DNA of 7,615 bases from Opitutaceae bacterium (GCA_031254955.1 JAIRTK010000348.1:1-7615); one strand, 5' to 3'; shown: positions 1 to 6,890, numbered from the stretch's first letter. The notes: a model not told the origin generated them from the sequence alone. Translations and numbers: made by a program.

Positions 1-998
1 CGTTCGCGGGGTTCCATCACTCCTTGGAAGAGGGAGCCGAAGATGGCGGGCGAGATTTGCGCCCAGTCGAAACGGCAGCATGTGAGCAGGGCGGAGCGGT
101 GCGCGGCGGTGGTGTCGGCGAGGTCGAGGCGCTCGGCGAAGAGGCCGCCGTTGATGTAATCGAAGGGCTGGTAGTCGGCGGTGAGGTGGGGGGAGCGCGA
201 GGCGCGGGGTGTGTTGAGCACCTGAAAGAGGCGGGCGAGGCGTTCGCCGAGGTTGGAGCCGTCGCGCGCGGAGTTTTCGACGAAGCGCGTGAAGGAGTTC
301 CAGGGGAAGATGTCGGTGTCCTCGGCGAAGAGGCAGAAGAGAATGCGGACGAGGAGGCGTTCGAGGGCGTGGCCGGAGTAGCCGGAGGTTTTGAGGGTGT
401 CGTGGAGTTCGCCGAGGAGCGCGACGGCCTTCTGGTTGACTTCCGGCTGGGTTTGGAAAAGCGACTGTTCCTCGTCGCGGATGAAGGCGAAGTGGCGGAG
501 TTTTGAAGGGAGTTCGTCGAGGGAAAAGTGCGCGGCGAGGAGGGGGCTGCGTTTTCCGGTGACGGTCGGCGCGAGGCCGGAGAGGTATTCGTGAACGTCC
601 TCGCCGAGGTCGTAGAGGACGAAGCGCGCGAAGTCGGAAAGGAGCACCCAGCGCGGCGCGGTTTCGCTGTCGAGGTGGGGCAGGTAGGCGAAGGCTTGTT
701 GCGCGGCGGCGGCGAGGTCGTGCCCGGTGGATTTCATTTCGACGAGCAGCTTGCCCGGCCAGAGCAAATCAATGCGGCCTTCGCCGCGTTCGGGGCGTTC
801 GACGCGGTATTCGTGGACGGCGTCAACCGCGTGGCGGTCGCGGCCAAAGACGCCGAAAAATTCATCCAGAAAACTTTTCGCCTCGGCTTCCTCGCGCTGC
901 GGGCCGGCCCAGCGTCTGGCGAAGGCGAGCGCGCGGGCGCGCATCTCGTCGCGGGAGAGCGTGAGGACGGCGGCGGGCGCTGGCTGGTCGGCGGGCAT
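1..998 (-). CDS. MmeI-like type IIL/IIG restriction-modification enzyme, N-terminal part
   Basis: This minus-strand frame has no stop from the ATG at 998-996 to the left edge, giving 332 complete residues; the C-terminal part lies outside the window. Enzymes of the MmeI family join an N-terminal PD-(D/E)XK nuclease to an adenine-N6 DNA methyltransferase and a target recognition domain in one chain. Visible here is a D-x9-E-x-K signature (D77, E87, K89) in RIDLLWPGKLLVEMKS, the spacing I recall for the MmeI catalytic site. An alpha-helical stretch at about 155-270 (including LLVRILFCLFAEDTDIFPW) looks like the family's helical spacer. The sequence then reaches IFGSLFQGVMEPRE, which in relatives leads into the methyltransferase domain. 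The SAM-binding and NPPY motifs would lie to the left and cannot be checked. The start has no evident Shine-Dalgarno sequence; Met19 is an alternative. It follows murE on the same strand after a 125-bp spacer and is out of place in a dcw cluster. A BREX-type or orphan methyltransferase is less likely given the intact nuclease residues. Confidence 0.85.
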   Translation of the reverse strand, partial: MPADQPAPAAVLTLSRDEMRARALAFARRWAGPQREEAEAKSFLDEFFGVFGRDRHAVDAVHEYRVERPERGEGRIDLLWPGKLLVEMKSTGHDLAAAAQQAFAYLPHLDSETAPRWVLLSDFARFVLYDLGEDVHEYLSGLAPTVTGKRSPLLAAHFSLDELPSKLRHFAFIRDEEQSLFQTQPEVNQKAVALLGELHDTLKTSGYSGHALERLLVRILFCLFAEDTDIFPWNSFTRFVENSARDGSNLGERLARLFQVLNTPRASRSPHLTADYQPFDYINGGLFAERLDLADTTAAHRSALLTCCRFDWAQISPAIFGSLFQGVMEPRE

Positions 999-1005
999 GG
1001 GAGGG

Positions 1006-1132
1006 AAAAATTGGAAATTAGAAATTAGGATTTAGAAATCAGGGGGGCGTGGCGGGAGGTGGAGGCGGGTTGCCGGAGTGGCGGTTTGTCGGTTTGGAAT
1101 TCCTAATTTCTAAATTCTAATTCCTAATTTTT
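1006..1132. repeat. AT-rich heptamer repeats as two inverted arms
   Basis: Two AT-rich arms, 1006-1042 and 1098-1132, surround a GC-rich centre of about 55 bp. Each arm is built of four or five degenerate 7-bp units of the form TTAGRAW (for example TTAGAAA and TTAGGAT). The right arm carries them in the opposite orientation, so the arms form a long imperfect inverted repeat. The composition differs sharply from the surrounding GC-rich genes. The right arm overlaps the end of murE and provides its last two codons and stop. The left arm ends just before the start of the restriction-modification gene. The element could be a dispersed repeat or a structure-forming spacer. No T-run follows a GC stem in the usual manner, so I do not call it an intrinsic terminator. 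Confidence 0.6.
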
Positions 1133-2605
1133 CAGTGTCTTGACGGCGATGAGTTCGCGGACGGTCTGGCGGTCGTCGAAGGGGATGACGGTGTCGGCAA
1201 ATTCCTGATAGGATTCGTGGCCTTTGCCCGCGACGAGGAGGCAGTCGCCGGGTTGCGCGATGTCGAGGGCATGGCCGATGGCGCGGCGGCGGTCTTCGAT
1301 CCAGGTGATTTTGTCGGGCGCGGTGACGCCTGTCTTCATGTCGGCAAAGATCTGCGCGAGCGTTTCGCCGCGGGGGTTGTCGGCGGTGGCGAAGGCGAAA
1401 TCGGCCTGTTCCTGCACGGCGCGCACCATGAGCGGGCGTTTGGCGCGGTCGCGGTTGCCGCCGCAGCCGAACACGACGAGCAGGCGGCCGGGCGTGATGG
1501 CGCGGAGCATGCCGAGGGCGTTGCGGAGGGCGTCGTCGGTGTGCGCGTAATCGACGAGCACGTTGAAGGGCTGGCCGGCCTCGATGCGTTCCATGCGTCC
1601 GGCGACGCCGGGAAAGGTTTTGAGGCGCGGCAGGAACACGACGGGGTCGCGGCCCAGCGCCCACGCGGTGGCGACGGCGGCGAGGAGGTTGCTGACGTTG
1701 TAGCGTCCGATGAGCGGGCTTTCGACGGGCATCGCGCCGCCGGGCCAGACGAGGCGGAAGGTGGTGTTTTTGAAATGGAGCGACACGTCCTCGGCGCGGA
1801 TTTGCGCGCGCGGGTTTTCGCCAAACGTGACGGCGCGCGCGCCGGCGGGGATGAGCGCGGCGAGTTTTTCGCCGTGCGGGTCGTCGAGGTTGATGATGGC
1901 GAGCCGGGGCGCGGCGCCGGTCGCGCCGGTGAAGAGGCGCGTCTTTACCGCGAAGTAGGCTTCGAGCGTCTGGTGGTAATCGAGGTGGTCGCGCGTGAGG
2001 TTGGTGAACACGGCAGCGCTGAAGCCGAGGCCGAGCACGCGCCGTTGGTCGATGCCGTGCGAGCTGACTTCCATCACGGCCTGGCGGCAGCCGGCGTCGC
2101 GCATTTGCGCGAGCATGCCGTAAATGTCCACGGACTCGGGCGTGGTCTTGAACGAGGGCACGGTGCGCGCGCCGAGGTCGTAGTGGATGGTGCCGATGAG
2201 GCCGACGCGCGCGCCGCCGTCGAGGAGGTGCTTGACGAGGTGGCTGACGGTGGTCTTGCCGTTGGTGCCGGTGACGCCGACGACGGAGAGGTCGCGGTCG
2301 GGGAAGCGGTAGTAGCGTTGCGCGACGCGGGCGAGTTGGGCGCGGGGGTCGGCGACTTGGATGAAGGTGACTTTCGCGGGCGCGTGCACGGGGAGCTTGG
2401 CCGTGACCACGGCGACGGCGCCGCGCGTGACGGCTTCGTCGATGAAGCCGGAGCCGTCGGCGCGCAGGCCGGGCAGGGCAAAGAACAGGTTGCCCGGCAC
2501 GACGCGGCGGCTGTCCATCACGAGGCCGGAAATCGGGCGGTCGAGGGCGCCTTTGCTGTCGATGATTTCACCATCGCCAAAGTAGTCGGACAATTTGGGT
2601 GCCAT
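1124..2605 (-). CDS. murE: UDP-MurNAc-L-Ala-D-Glu:meso-diaminopimelate ligase MurE
   Basis: Cytoplasmic ATP-dependent Mur ligase that adds the third stem-peptide residue to UDP-MurNAc-L-Ala-D-Glu during peptidoglycan precursor synthesis. The 493 residues match the usual family length. The N-terminal substrate domain includes SGLVMDSRRVVPGNLFFALPG (26-46). The ATP-binding P-loop GTNGKTT is at 113-119, TTPE at 154-157 and EVSSHG at 179-184. FTNLTRDHLDYH spans 200-211, followed by the probable carbamylated lysine K221 in YFAVKTRLF. The C-terminal domain carries VDYAHTDDAL, FGCGGNRDRAKRP and DNPRGE at 409-414. DNPR is the motif known to select meso-diaminopimelate rather than lysine, so a DAP-type wall is inferred. 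The ATG at 2605 is chosen because AAAGGA lies 8 nt upstream. An in-frame ATG at 2737, overlapping the ftsI stop as ATGA, would add 44 residues and cannot be excluded. The TAG stop sits inside the AT-rich repeat arm. Confidence 0.95.
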   Translation of the reverse strand: MAPKLSDYFGDGEIIDSKGALDRPISGLVMDSRRVVPGNLFFALPGLRADGSGFIDEAVTRGAVAVVTAKLPVHAPAKVTFIQVADPRAQLARVAQRYYRFPDRDLSVVGVTGTNGKTTVSHLVKHLLDGGARVGLIGTIHYDLGARTVPSFKTTPESVDIYGMLAQMRDAGCRQAVMEVSSHGIDQRRVLGLGFSAAVFTNLTRDHLDYHQTLEAYFAVKTRLFTGATGAAPRLAIINLDDPHGEKLAALIPAGARAVTFGENPRAQIRAEDVSLHFKNTTFRLVWPGGAMPVESPLIGRYNVSNLLAAVATAWALGRDPVVFLPRLKTFPGVAGRMERIEAGQPFNVLVDYAHTDDALRNALGMLRAITPGRLLVVFGCGGNRDRAKRPLMVRAVQEQADFAFATADNPRGETLAQIFADMKTGVTAPDKITWIEDRRRAIGHALDIAQPGDCLLVAGKGHESYQEFADTVIPFDDRQTVRELIAVKTLKN

Positions 2606-2613
2606 GTTAAAAA

Positions 2614-2620
2614 TCCTTTC
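2614..2620 (-). promoter_or_regulatory. murE ribosome binding site
   Basis: The minus strand reads GAAAGGA here, 8 nt before the ATG at 2605-2603. It is one of the two clearest Shine-Dalgarno sequences in the operon and decides the murE start in favour of the short form. The same bases read as codons in the extended frame, so a chance match is possible. Confidence 0.6.
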
Positions 2621-2733
2621 TTCCGCGGTGGCGGGTTTGCGGCGCGCGCGGCCGCGGGGGGCCGCGGGGGCGGGCGCGCCGGCGAATGAGCGAAATGCGT
2701 TGACGAGGGCGTGGTCGCGGGTGAGGTAGCCGA

Positions 2734-4533
2734 TCATGGGCGCGGGTCTCCATGCGCGGCGAGCGCCTGCCAGGCGCCCGCGACCGCGACGGGTTTGATG
2801 TCGAGATACGGGATGAGTTTTTCGGCCAGGCGCCGGAAGCCGGGCGCGGCGACTTTGCTGCCGTAGCCGGCGCCGCCGGCGGGCGCGCGTCCGTCGTCCA
2901 CGATGATGGTGATGACCACGCGGGGGTTGCCCGCGGGCAGGAAGCCGGTGAAGGAGCCGACGTGGTTTTTGTTTGAGTAGCGGCCGTCGATGATTTTTTG
3001 CGCGGTGCCGGTTTTGCCCGCGACTTGGTAGCCGGGGATTTCGGCCACGGCGGCGGTGCCGCCGCGCGAGGCGACGCCTTGGAGCATGAACGCCATCTGG
3101 CCGGCCACGGCGGGCGAGAGCACGCGGCGGATGCTTTCGCGTCCGTAATGGAAGACCACGGCGCCCGACGCGTCGCGGATTTCGCGCACGATCTGCGGGC
3201 GCAACAGCTCGCCGCCGCTCGCGATGGCCGCCATGGCGCAATGGATCTGGAGCGGCGTGGCGCTGATGGAATAGCCGGCGGGAATGCGCGTGATGTCGAT
3301 GCCGCTCCATTTGGCGGGCGGGTTGAGCAGGCCGCTGATTTCGCCGCCGAAGGGGAAGCCGGTCCGCCCGCCGAAGCCGAAGGCGCGCGCGTAGTCGTAG
3401 AAGCGTTGGTCGCCGAGCCGCATCGCGAGGAGCGTCGCGCCGCGGTTGCTGGAGCGGCTGATGATTTCCGCGACGGTGAGCGGGTGGTCGCTGGCGTGGT
3501 CGTCGCGCATGAGGCGCAGGCTGCGTCCGTTGTGGGTGGCGAGGTCGGCGGAGCAATCGAAGCGCGTGTCGGGCGCGACGAGGCGTTCGTTGAGCGCGCC
3601 GGAGGCGGCGACGATTTTGAAGGTGGAGCCTGGGTCGAGCTGGCTGGCGATGGCGTTGTTCTTGAGCAGTTCCATCGGCGCCTTGTTGAATTCGTTCAGG
3701 TTGAAAGTCGGGTGGTTCGCCATCGCGAGCAGGAAGCCGCTTGGCGCGTCGCTTACGATGAGGGTGGCGTGGCGCGGCTGGAACTCGCGCGCGATGGCGG
3801 CGAGTTCCTCCTCGGCCCAGTTTTGCACGGCGGTGTCGAGCGAGAGCACGACGCTCCAGCCGTCCTTGGGCGGCACGTCGCGGCTGCGGAATTGGGCGAG
3901 TTCGCGGCGCAGGCCGTCCTTCTCGGACTCGCGCCAGCCGTCATAGCCCATGAGGTAGTTGTCGAGATACGCCTCGACGCCGGACGCGGCGACGCCTTCC
4001 TTGTTGACGAAGCCGACGATGTGCGCGGCGAGTTGGCTGTGCGGATACACGCGTCGGTAAACCCGTTGTCCGTAAACCCCGCGAATGCCGAGTTTGTTGA
4101 CTTCCTCGTAGAGGCTTTCGGGGATTTCGTCGCGGAGTTTCGCCCAGCGTATCTCGCGTCCGGCGGCGCCGGCGGCGGGCGCGCGGGTCCGGGTCTGGAA
4201 GACCCGGCGGAGCTGGTTGACCGGCAGGCCGAGGAGGCGGGCCAGCTCGGGCCATTTCGGCTCGTCCTCGGGGCGCAAGGTCTGTGGATCGACGCCAAGC
4301 TCGATCATCGAGCGGCTGGTGGCCAGGATGTCGCCGCGCGCGTCGAGGATGTCGCCGCGGCGGGCGTGCATCGTGGTGGATTGCTGGCGGGATTTCTCGA
4401 CGGCGGCGAGATAGAGGTCGCGGTCGATGATGTGCAGGCGCACCAGCTTCACGCCCACGCCGGCGAAGCACAGCAGCATCGCCCCGGCGAGCAGGGCGAC
4501 CCGGTAAGTGGAGGCGAATCCGCGCGACGCCAT
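2734..4533 (-). CDS. ftsI: Septal peptidoglycan transpeptidase FtsI (PBP3, class B penicillin-binding protein)
   Basis: D,D-transpeptidase that cross-links septal peptidoglycan as part of the divisome with FtsW, FtsL and FtsB. The 599-residue protein starts with a short cytoplasmic tail and one membrane segment at about 12-33 (VALLAGAMLLCFAGVGVKLV). The pedestal or dimerisation domain follows, with ARRGDILDARGDILATS at 57-73. The transpeptidase domain has all three catalytic motifs: SxxK as STFK (303-306, nucleophile S303), SxN as SSN (361-363) and KTG (507-509). No PASTA repeats are present, as expected for a Gram-negative type FtsI. The start ATG lies 6 nt after the ftsL-like stop; a GGGAGG sequence is about 16 nt upstream, which is rather far for a ribosome binding site, so coupling to the upstream gene is plausible. 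The TGA stop overlaps a possible upstream murE start. The transpeptidase itself could be another class B PBP; the location between ftsL and murE supports FtsI. Confidence 0.95.
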   Translation of the reverse strand: MASRGFASTYRVALLAGAMLLCFAGVGVKLVRLHIIDRDLYLAAVEKSRQQSTTMHARRGDILDARGDILATSRSMIELGVDPQTLRPEDEPKWPELARLLGLPVNQLRRVFQTRTRAPAAGAAGREIRWAKLRDEIPESLYEEVNKLGIRGVYGQRVYRRVYPHSQLAAHIVGFVNKEGVAASGVEAYLDNYLMGYDGWRESEKDGLRRELAQFRSRDVPPKDGWSVVLSLDTAVQNWAEEELAAIAREFQPRHATLIVSDAPSGFLLAMANHPTFNLNEFNKAPMELLKNNAIASQLDPGSTFKIVAASGALNERLVAPDTRFDCSADLATHNGRSLRLMRDDHASDHPLTVAEIISRSSNRGATLLAMRLGDQRFYDYARAFGFGGRTGFPFGGEISGLLNPPAKWSGIDITRIPAGYSISATPLQIHCAMAAIASGGELLRPQIVREIRDASGAVVFHYGRESIRRVLSPAVAGQMAFMLQGVASRGGTAAVAEIPGYQVAGKTGTAQKIIDGRYSNKNHVGSFTGFLPAGNPRVVITIIVDDGRAPAGGAGYGSKVAAPGFRRLAEKLIPYLDIKPVAVAGAWQALAAHGDPRP

Positions 4534-4539
4534 GCCCGG

Positions 4540-4986
4540 TCAGCGCGCCCCTCCCAGCGCGTAGCGGGCCTGAGGCGGCGCGGGGGGCGCGGCGGGCCGG
4601 CTGGTGTTGCGGTCGAGGGCGGGCGGCGGGGCGGCGCGTCCGGCGAGGATTTCCGCGTTGCGTTTCGCGGCGAGGCGGCGCTCCGGCTGCCCGTCCACGC
4701 GCACGATCTGGTTTTCCCGCACTTGCGCGAGGCCGAGCATCCAGTGCTGGTTGCGGCGGTTGAGCGCGTCGAGCGTCTGCTCGGCGGCGACGGCGGCGGT
4801 GACTCCGGCCTGCCGGCGGTCGGTCTCGGCGGCTTGTTGCTCAAGCTGTTTGATGCGGCCGGCTGTCGCGGCGATGGCTTGGCGCTGCCAGACCGCGGTC
4901 ATGCCGCCCGCCCCGGCCAGGCCGATGAGCAGCAGCGAGTAAACCAGCATCTGGCTGACAAAGGCGTTTGTGTTCGTTTTTTTCAT
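4540..4986 (-). CDS. ftsL: FtsL-like small bitopic division protein
   Basis: A 148-residue protein with the FtsL layout: short N-terminal tail MKKTNTNAF, one membrane segment at about 13-33 (MLVYSLLLIGLAGAGGMTAVW), then a predicted periplasmic coiled coil at about 36-80 rich in A, Q, E and R (RIKQLEQQAAETDRRQ), and a proline-rich tail from about 119. FtsL binds FtsB and activates FtsWI; the family is poorly conserved, so the call rests on topology and on its place between rsmH and ftsI, where ftsL normally sits. The C-terminal Pro/Ala tail is longer than in typical FtsL. No Shine-Dalgarno sequence precedes the ATG at 4986: the leader is C/T-rich. The frame stays open another 126 codons upstream into rsmH, but that stretch is low-complexity and overlaps a known gene. 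Met13 would fall at the membrane segment and is less likely as a start. Confidence 0.75.
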   Translation of the reverse strand: MKKTNTNAFVSQMLVYSLLLIGLAGAGGMTAVWQRQAIAATAGRIKQLEQQAAETDRRQAGVTAAVAAEQTLDALNRRNQHWMLGLAQVRENQIVRVDGQPERRLAAKRNAEILAGRAAPPPALDRNTSRPAAPPAPPQARYALGGAR

Positions 4987-4993
4987 GCGTTGT

Positions 4994-5124
4994 GGCGGAG
5001 GGCGGGAGAGGTGGGAGAGGCGGGAGAGCGGGAGAGCGGGAGAGGAGGGAGAGCGGGAAAGGCGAGAGGGCGGAGAGCGGGAAAGGCGGGAGAGGCGATA
5101 GGGAGGGAGAGGCGGGAAGGGCGG
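4994..5124. repeat. G-rich degenerate octamer tract (G-quadruplex-prone)
   Basis: The plus strand is almost pure purine with scattered C, built from variants of an 8 to 9-bp unit GGGAGAGC (also GGGAGAGG, GGGAAAGG). Runs of three G at 5000-5002 (split over a line), 5004-5006, 5013-5015, 5022-5024, 5030-5032 and 5038-5040 are separated by 1 to 6 nt, which satisfies the usual G3+N1-7 quadruplex pattern several times over. The G-rich strand is the template for the dcw operon, so the transcript carries a C/U-rich leader directly before the ftsL-like gene. It occupies most of the 218-bp gap between rsmH and that gene, and I see no gene in it. Confidence 0.7.
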
Positions 5125-5153
5125 CGCTGGTCGCGCCCGCCGGCGGTGTGATT

Positions 5154-5190
5154 GTTTTTTGGATACGTTTTTTGGAATGCGTTTTTTGGA
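5154..5190. repeat. Three copies of GTTTTTTGGA
   Basis: GTTTTTTGGA occurs exactly at 5154-5163, 5167-5176 and 5181-5190, giving periods of 13 and 14 bp; a decayed start of a fourth copy (GTTTCCGG) follows. On the operon transcript the unit reads UCCAAAAAAC. It lies 14 bp downstream of the rsmH stop and just before the G-rich tract. In the transcript these are A-runs, so they are not the U-run of an intrinsic terminator. Confidence 0.6.
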
Positions 5191-5204
5191 GGCGTTTCCG
5201 GCGC

Positions 5205-6125
5205 TCAGAGTTTTCGCAGCGCGCGGAGGCGGGCGGAGCGGCTGCGCGGGTTGGCGGCCAGCTCGGCCTCGCCCGGCGTGACGGGCTTGCGCGTGAGCGG
5301 CCCGGCGTGTTGCTCGCGGAGCTGTCGCGGCGTGGAGTCGGAGGCGTTTTCCGGCTGGCCGCACTGGCGGCGGAAGTAACGTTTCACGATGCGGTCTTCC
5401 AGCGAATGGAAGCTGATCACGCAGAGCACGCCGCCGGGAGCGAGCCGCTCAAAGGCCGCGGGCAGCGCGCGCTCGATGGCGCCGAGTTCGTCGTTGACCG
5501 CGATGCGGATGCCTTGGAACGCGCGCGTGGCCGGGTGGATTTTCGCGACGCGGCGCTCGCGGGCCGGAATCGCGGCGCCGATGAGGCCGGCGAGCGAGGC
5601 GGTGCGGGCCAGCGCGCCGGTGCCGCGCGCGTCGAGGATCGCCCGGACGACGCGGCGCCAGTTGCGCTCCTCGCCGTAGTCGCGGACGGCGCGCACGAGC
5701 ATCTCCCCGGTGGCGGTTTCCAGCCAGAGCGCGGCGGGCACGCCGGAACGCGGGTCCATGCGCATGTCGGCAGGCGCGTCGTGGCGGAAGGAAAAACCGC
5801 GTTCCGCCTCGTCGAGCTGGAAAGACGAGAGGCCGAGGTCGAAGAGCGCGCCGTCGAAGCCGTTTTCCGGTGAGGCGGCGAGGAGGCTGAAATCGGTATT
5901 GATGAATTGAATACGAGCGGGAAATTCCTCCGCGAGCGCGGCGGCGCGGGCCGCGGCCTCGGGATCGCGGTCGTAGGCGGTCACGCGGGAGCCGGGGGCG
6001 GCCTGGAGGATGGCGCGGGTGTGGCCGCCGCCGCCGAAGGTGCCGTCGAGATAGCGTCCGCCCGCGCGCGGCGCGAGCAGCGCGATCACCTCTTGCAGGA
6101 GAACGGGGGCGTGTCCGGTTGCCAT
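5205..6125 (-). CDS. rsmH: 16S rRNA (cytosine(1402)-N(4))-methyltransferase RsmH (MraW)
   Basis: SAM-dependent enzyme that methylates N4 of C1402 in the decoding centre of 16S rRNA and is a standard second or third gene of dcw clusters. From the ATG at 6125 it has 306 residues, the usual length. The SAM-binding motif [16 protein letters not shown] is at 25-40, YDRDP at 51-55 and [19 protein letters not shown] at 95-113. MRMDP follows at 121-125, then [19 protein letters not shown] (196-214) and [17 protein letters not shown] (236-252). The basic C-terminus [15 protein letters not shown] is also typical. An in-frame ATG at 6152 would add nine residues and overlap the upstream small gene, but it has no ribosome binding site, whereas GGAG sits 9 nt before 6125. 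A 218-bp repeat-filled gap separates it from the next gene in the operon. Confidence 0.96.
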   Translation of the reverse strand: MATGHAPVLLQEVIALLAPRAGGRYLDGTFGGGGHTRAILQAAPGSRVTAYDRDPEAAARAAALAEEFPARIQFINTDFSLLAASPENGFDGALFDLGLSSFQLDEAERGFSFRHDAPADMRMDPRSGVPAALWLETATGEMLVRAVRDYGEERNWRRVVRAILDARGTGALARTASLAGLIGAAIPARERRVAKIHPATRAFQGIRIAVNDELGAIERALPAAFERLAPGGVLCVISFHSLEDRIVKRYFRRQCGQPENASDSTPRQLREQHAGPLTRKPVTPGEAELAANPRSRSARLRALRKL

Positions 6126-6134
6126 GACGGGGGT

Positions 6135-6138
6135 CTCC
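6135..6138 (-). promoter_or_regulatory. rsmH ribosome binding site
   Basis: GGAG on the minus strand, 9 nt before the ATG at 6125-6123 and just after the stop codon of the upstream 90-residue gene. It supports the shorter rsmH start and leaves the upstream gene free of overlap. Confidence 0.6.
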
Positions 6139-6141
6139 GTT

Positions 6142-6414
6142 TCATGCGGCATGGCGGGAGTCGGCGTCCGTCGCGGGCCGGATTTCGCCGTCCGGGGGAA
6201 GCGCCTCGCGGACGCGCGGGTTGTGTTTTTCCTTGAGGGAATGCAGCACGAGTTCCGCGCACACGCGCGGGCGCACGCGGGCGCGTTCCGGCATGGCGGA
6301 AAACGCGGCGGCGACCGGGCGCGGCACGGTGGTGCGCGAGAGGCGGTGGTGCCAGATGCGCGCGATGGCGAAACCGGAGAGGCGGACGCCGGGGAGGTGC
6401 GCTTCGTTGTCCAT
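6142..6414 (-). CDS. Small basic protein of unknown function between mraZ and rsmH
   Basis: A 90-residue frame that fills the space between mraZ and rsmH. It starts 4 nt after the mraZ stop and ends 16 nt before the preferred rsmH start. I do not recognise the family. About 87 percent of its codons end in G or C, like the neighbouring genes, and it has no internal stop, which supports a real gene. The protein is rich in Arg, His, Pro and Ala, with no membrane segment or signal peptide. It shows no cysteine pairs or obvious catalytic motif. The N-terminal half ([21 protein letters not shown]) is moderately hydrophobic; a possible helix [21 protein letters not shown] spans about 52-72. No clear Shine-Dalgarno sequence is present, so translational coupling to mraZ is likely. 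An alternative is a long untranslated spacer with a chance frame; GC-rich DNA makes such frames common, so confidence is moderate. Confidence 0.6.
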   Translation of the reverse strand: MDNEAHLPGVRLSGFAIARIWHHRLSRTTVPRPVAAAFSAMPERARVRPRVCAELVLHSLKEKHNPRVREALPPDGEIRPATDADSRHAA

Positions 6415-6418
6415 GTGC

Positions 6419-6871
6419 TCAGATTCCGATGCGGCGCATGATGTCGCCGAGGTTGTCGCCCGCGGTGCGCGCCTCGACTTTCGTCCAGCGCGCGGGGCTG
6501 TAGATGTTGAACTTGGAGAGCGTGCCGACGAGGACGGCGTCCTTGTCGATGCCGGCGTGGGCGCGCAGTTCGTCGGTCAGGCTGATGCGGCCCTGCTTGT
6601 CGAAGGTGAAGGCGTGCGACGCGGCGAAAAAGCGCGCAAACGCGTCCTGGGCATCCCGGTCGGTCAACGCCTTCTGGGCGGCCTTCTCATAAAGTTTCTC
6701 GACTTCCAGCGGGGGCAGCACCGCGACGTAACCATCGGGATGAGGCGTGGCGAGGAAGGTGTCGCTTGCCCCGTGCACAGCGCGCCACGCCGACGGAATC
6801 GTGAGCCGATTCTTGTCGTCCAACGTGTGCCGGAACAGGCCGGTATAAAACGCTTTGACGGGTTGAGACAT
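6419..6871 (-). CDS. mraZ: Transcriptional regulator MraZ
   Basis: DNA-binding protein with two SpoVT/AbrB-like (MraZ) half-domains that represses its own dcw operon in species studied. The 150-residue length is typical. The first half-domain carries the conserved loop [13 protein letters not shown] (18-30), the second [18 protein letters not shown] (91-108); both match the DxKxR pattern used to read DNA. MraZ proteins assemble into ring oligomers that bind direct repeats upstream of mraZ; four such repeats are found 19 nt before this start. It is the first gene of the operon. The ATG at 6871 is chosen because it precedes the conserved [13 protein letters not shown] segment at the normal distance. 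There is no obvious Shine-Dalgarno sequence. Its stop is 4 nt from the next small gene. Confidence 0.96.
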   Translation of the reverse strand: MSQPVKAFYTGLFRHTLDDKNRLTIPSAWRAVHGASDTFLATPHPDGYVAVLPPLEVEKLYEKAAQKALTDRDAQDAFARFFAASHAFTFDKQGRISLTDELRAHAGIDKDAVLVGTLSKFNIYSPARWTKVEARTAGDNLGDIMRRIGI

Positions 6872-6890
6872 GGAAAGTGAGCTAATTTCG

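Noticed and set aside
1217..2689. Long plus-strand open frame of 490 codons opposite murE
   Set aside because: It is the antisense shadow of murE; its Gly/Ala/Val/Glu/Asp-rich translation is what GC-ending codons on the other strand produce.
2738..3556. murE frame continuing far upstream into ftsI
   Set aside because: The translation there is Arg/Pro-rich out-of-frame ftsI; only the last 44 codons (2606-2737) have any coding-like character.
2998..5151. Plus-strand open frame of 717 codons opposite ftsI and the ftsL-like gene
   Set aside because: Antisense to genes with clear family motifs, low-complexity translation and no domain; the length reflects few stops in GC-rich DNA.
4987..5364. 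N-terminal extension of the ftsL-like gene by 126 codons
   Set aside because: It overlaps the 3' end of rsmH and then crosses the octamer repeat, giving a Ser/Arg/Pro/Leu repeat; a membrane protein with such a leader is unlikely.
6126..6152. Upstream rsmH start at 6152
   Set aside because: No ribosome binding site and overlap with the preceding small gene; the 6125 start has GGAG at 9 nt and gives the normal N-terminus (HAPVLLQEV).
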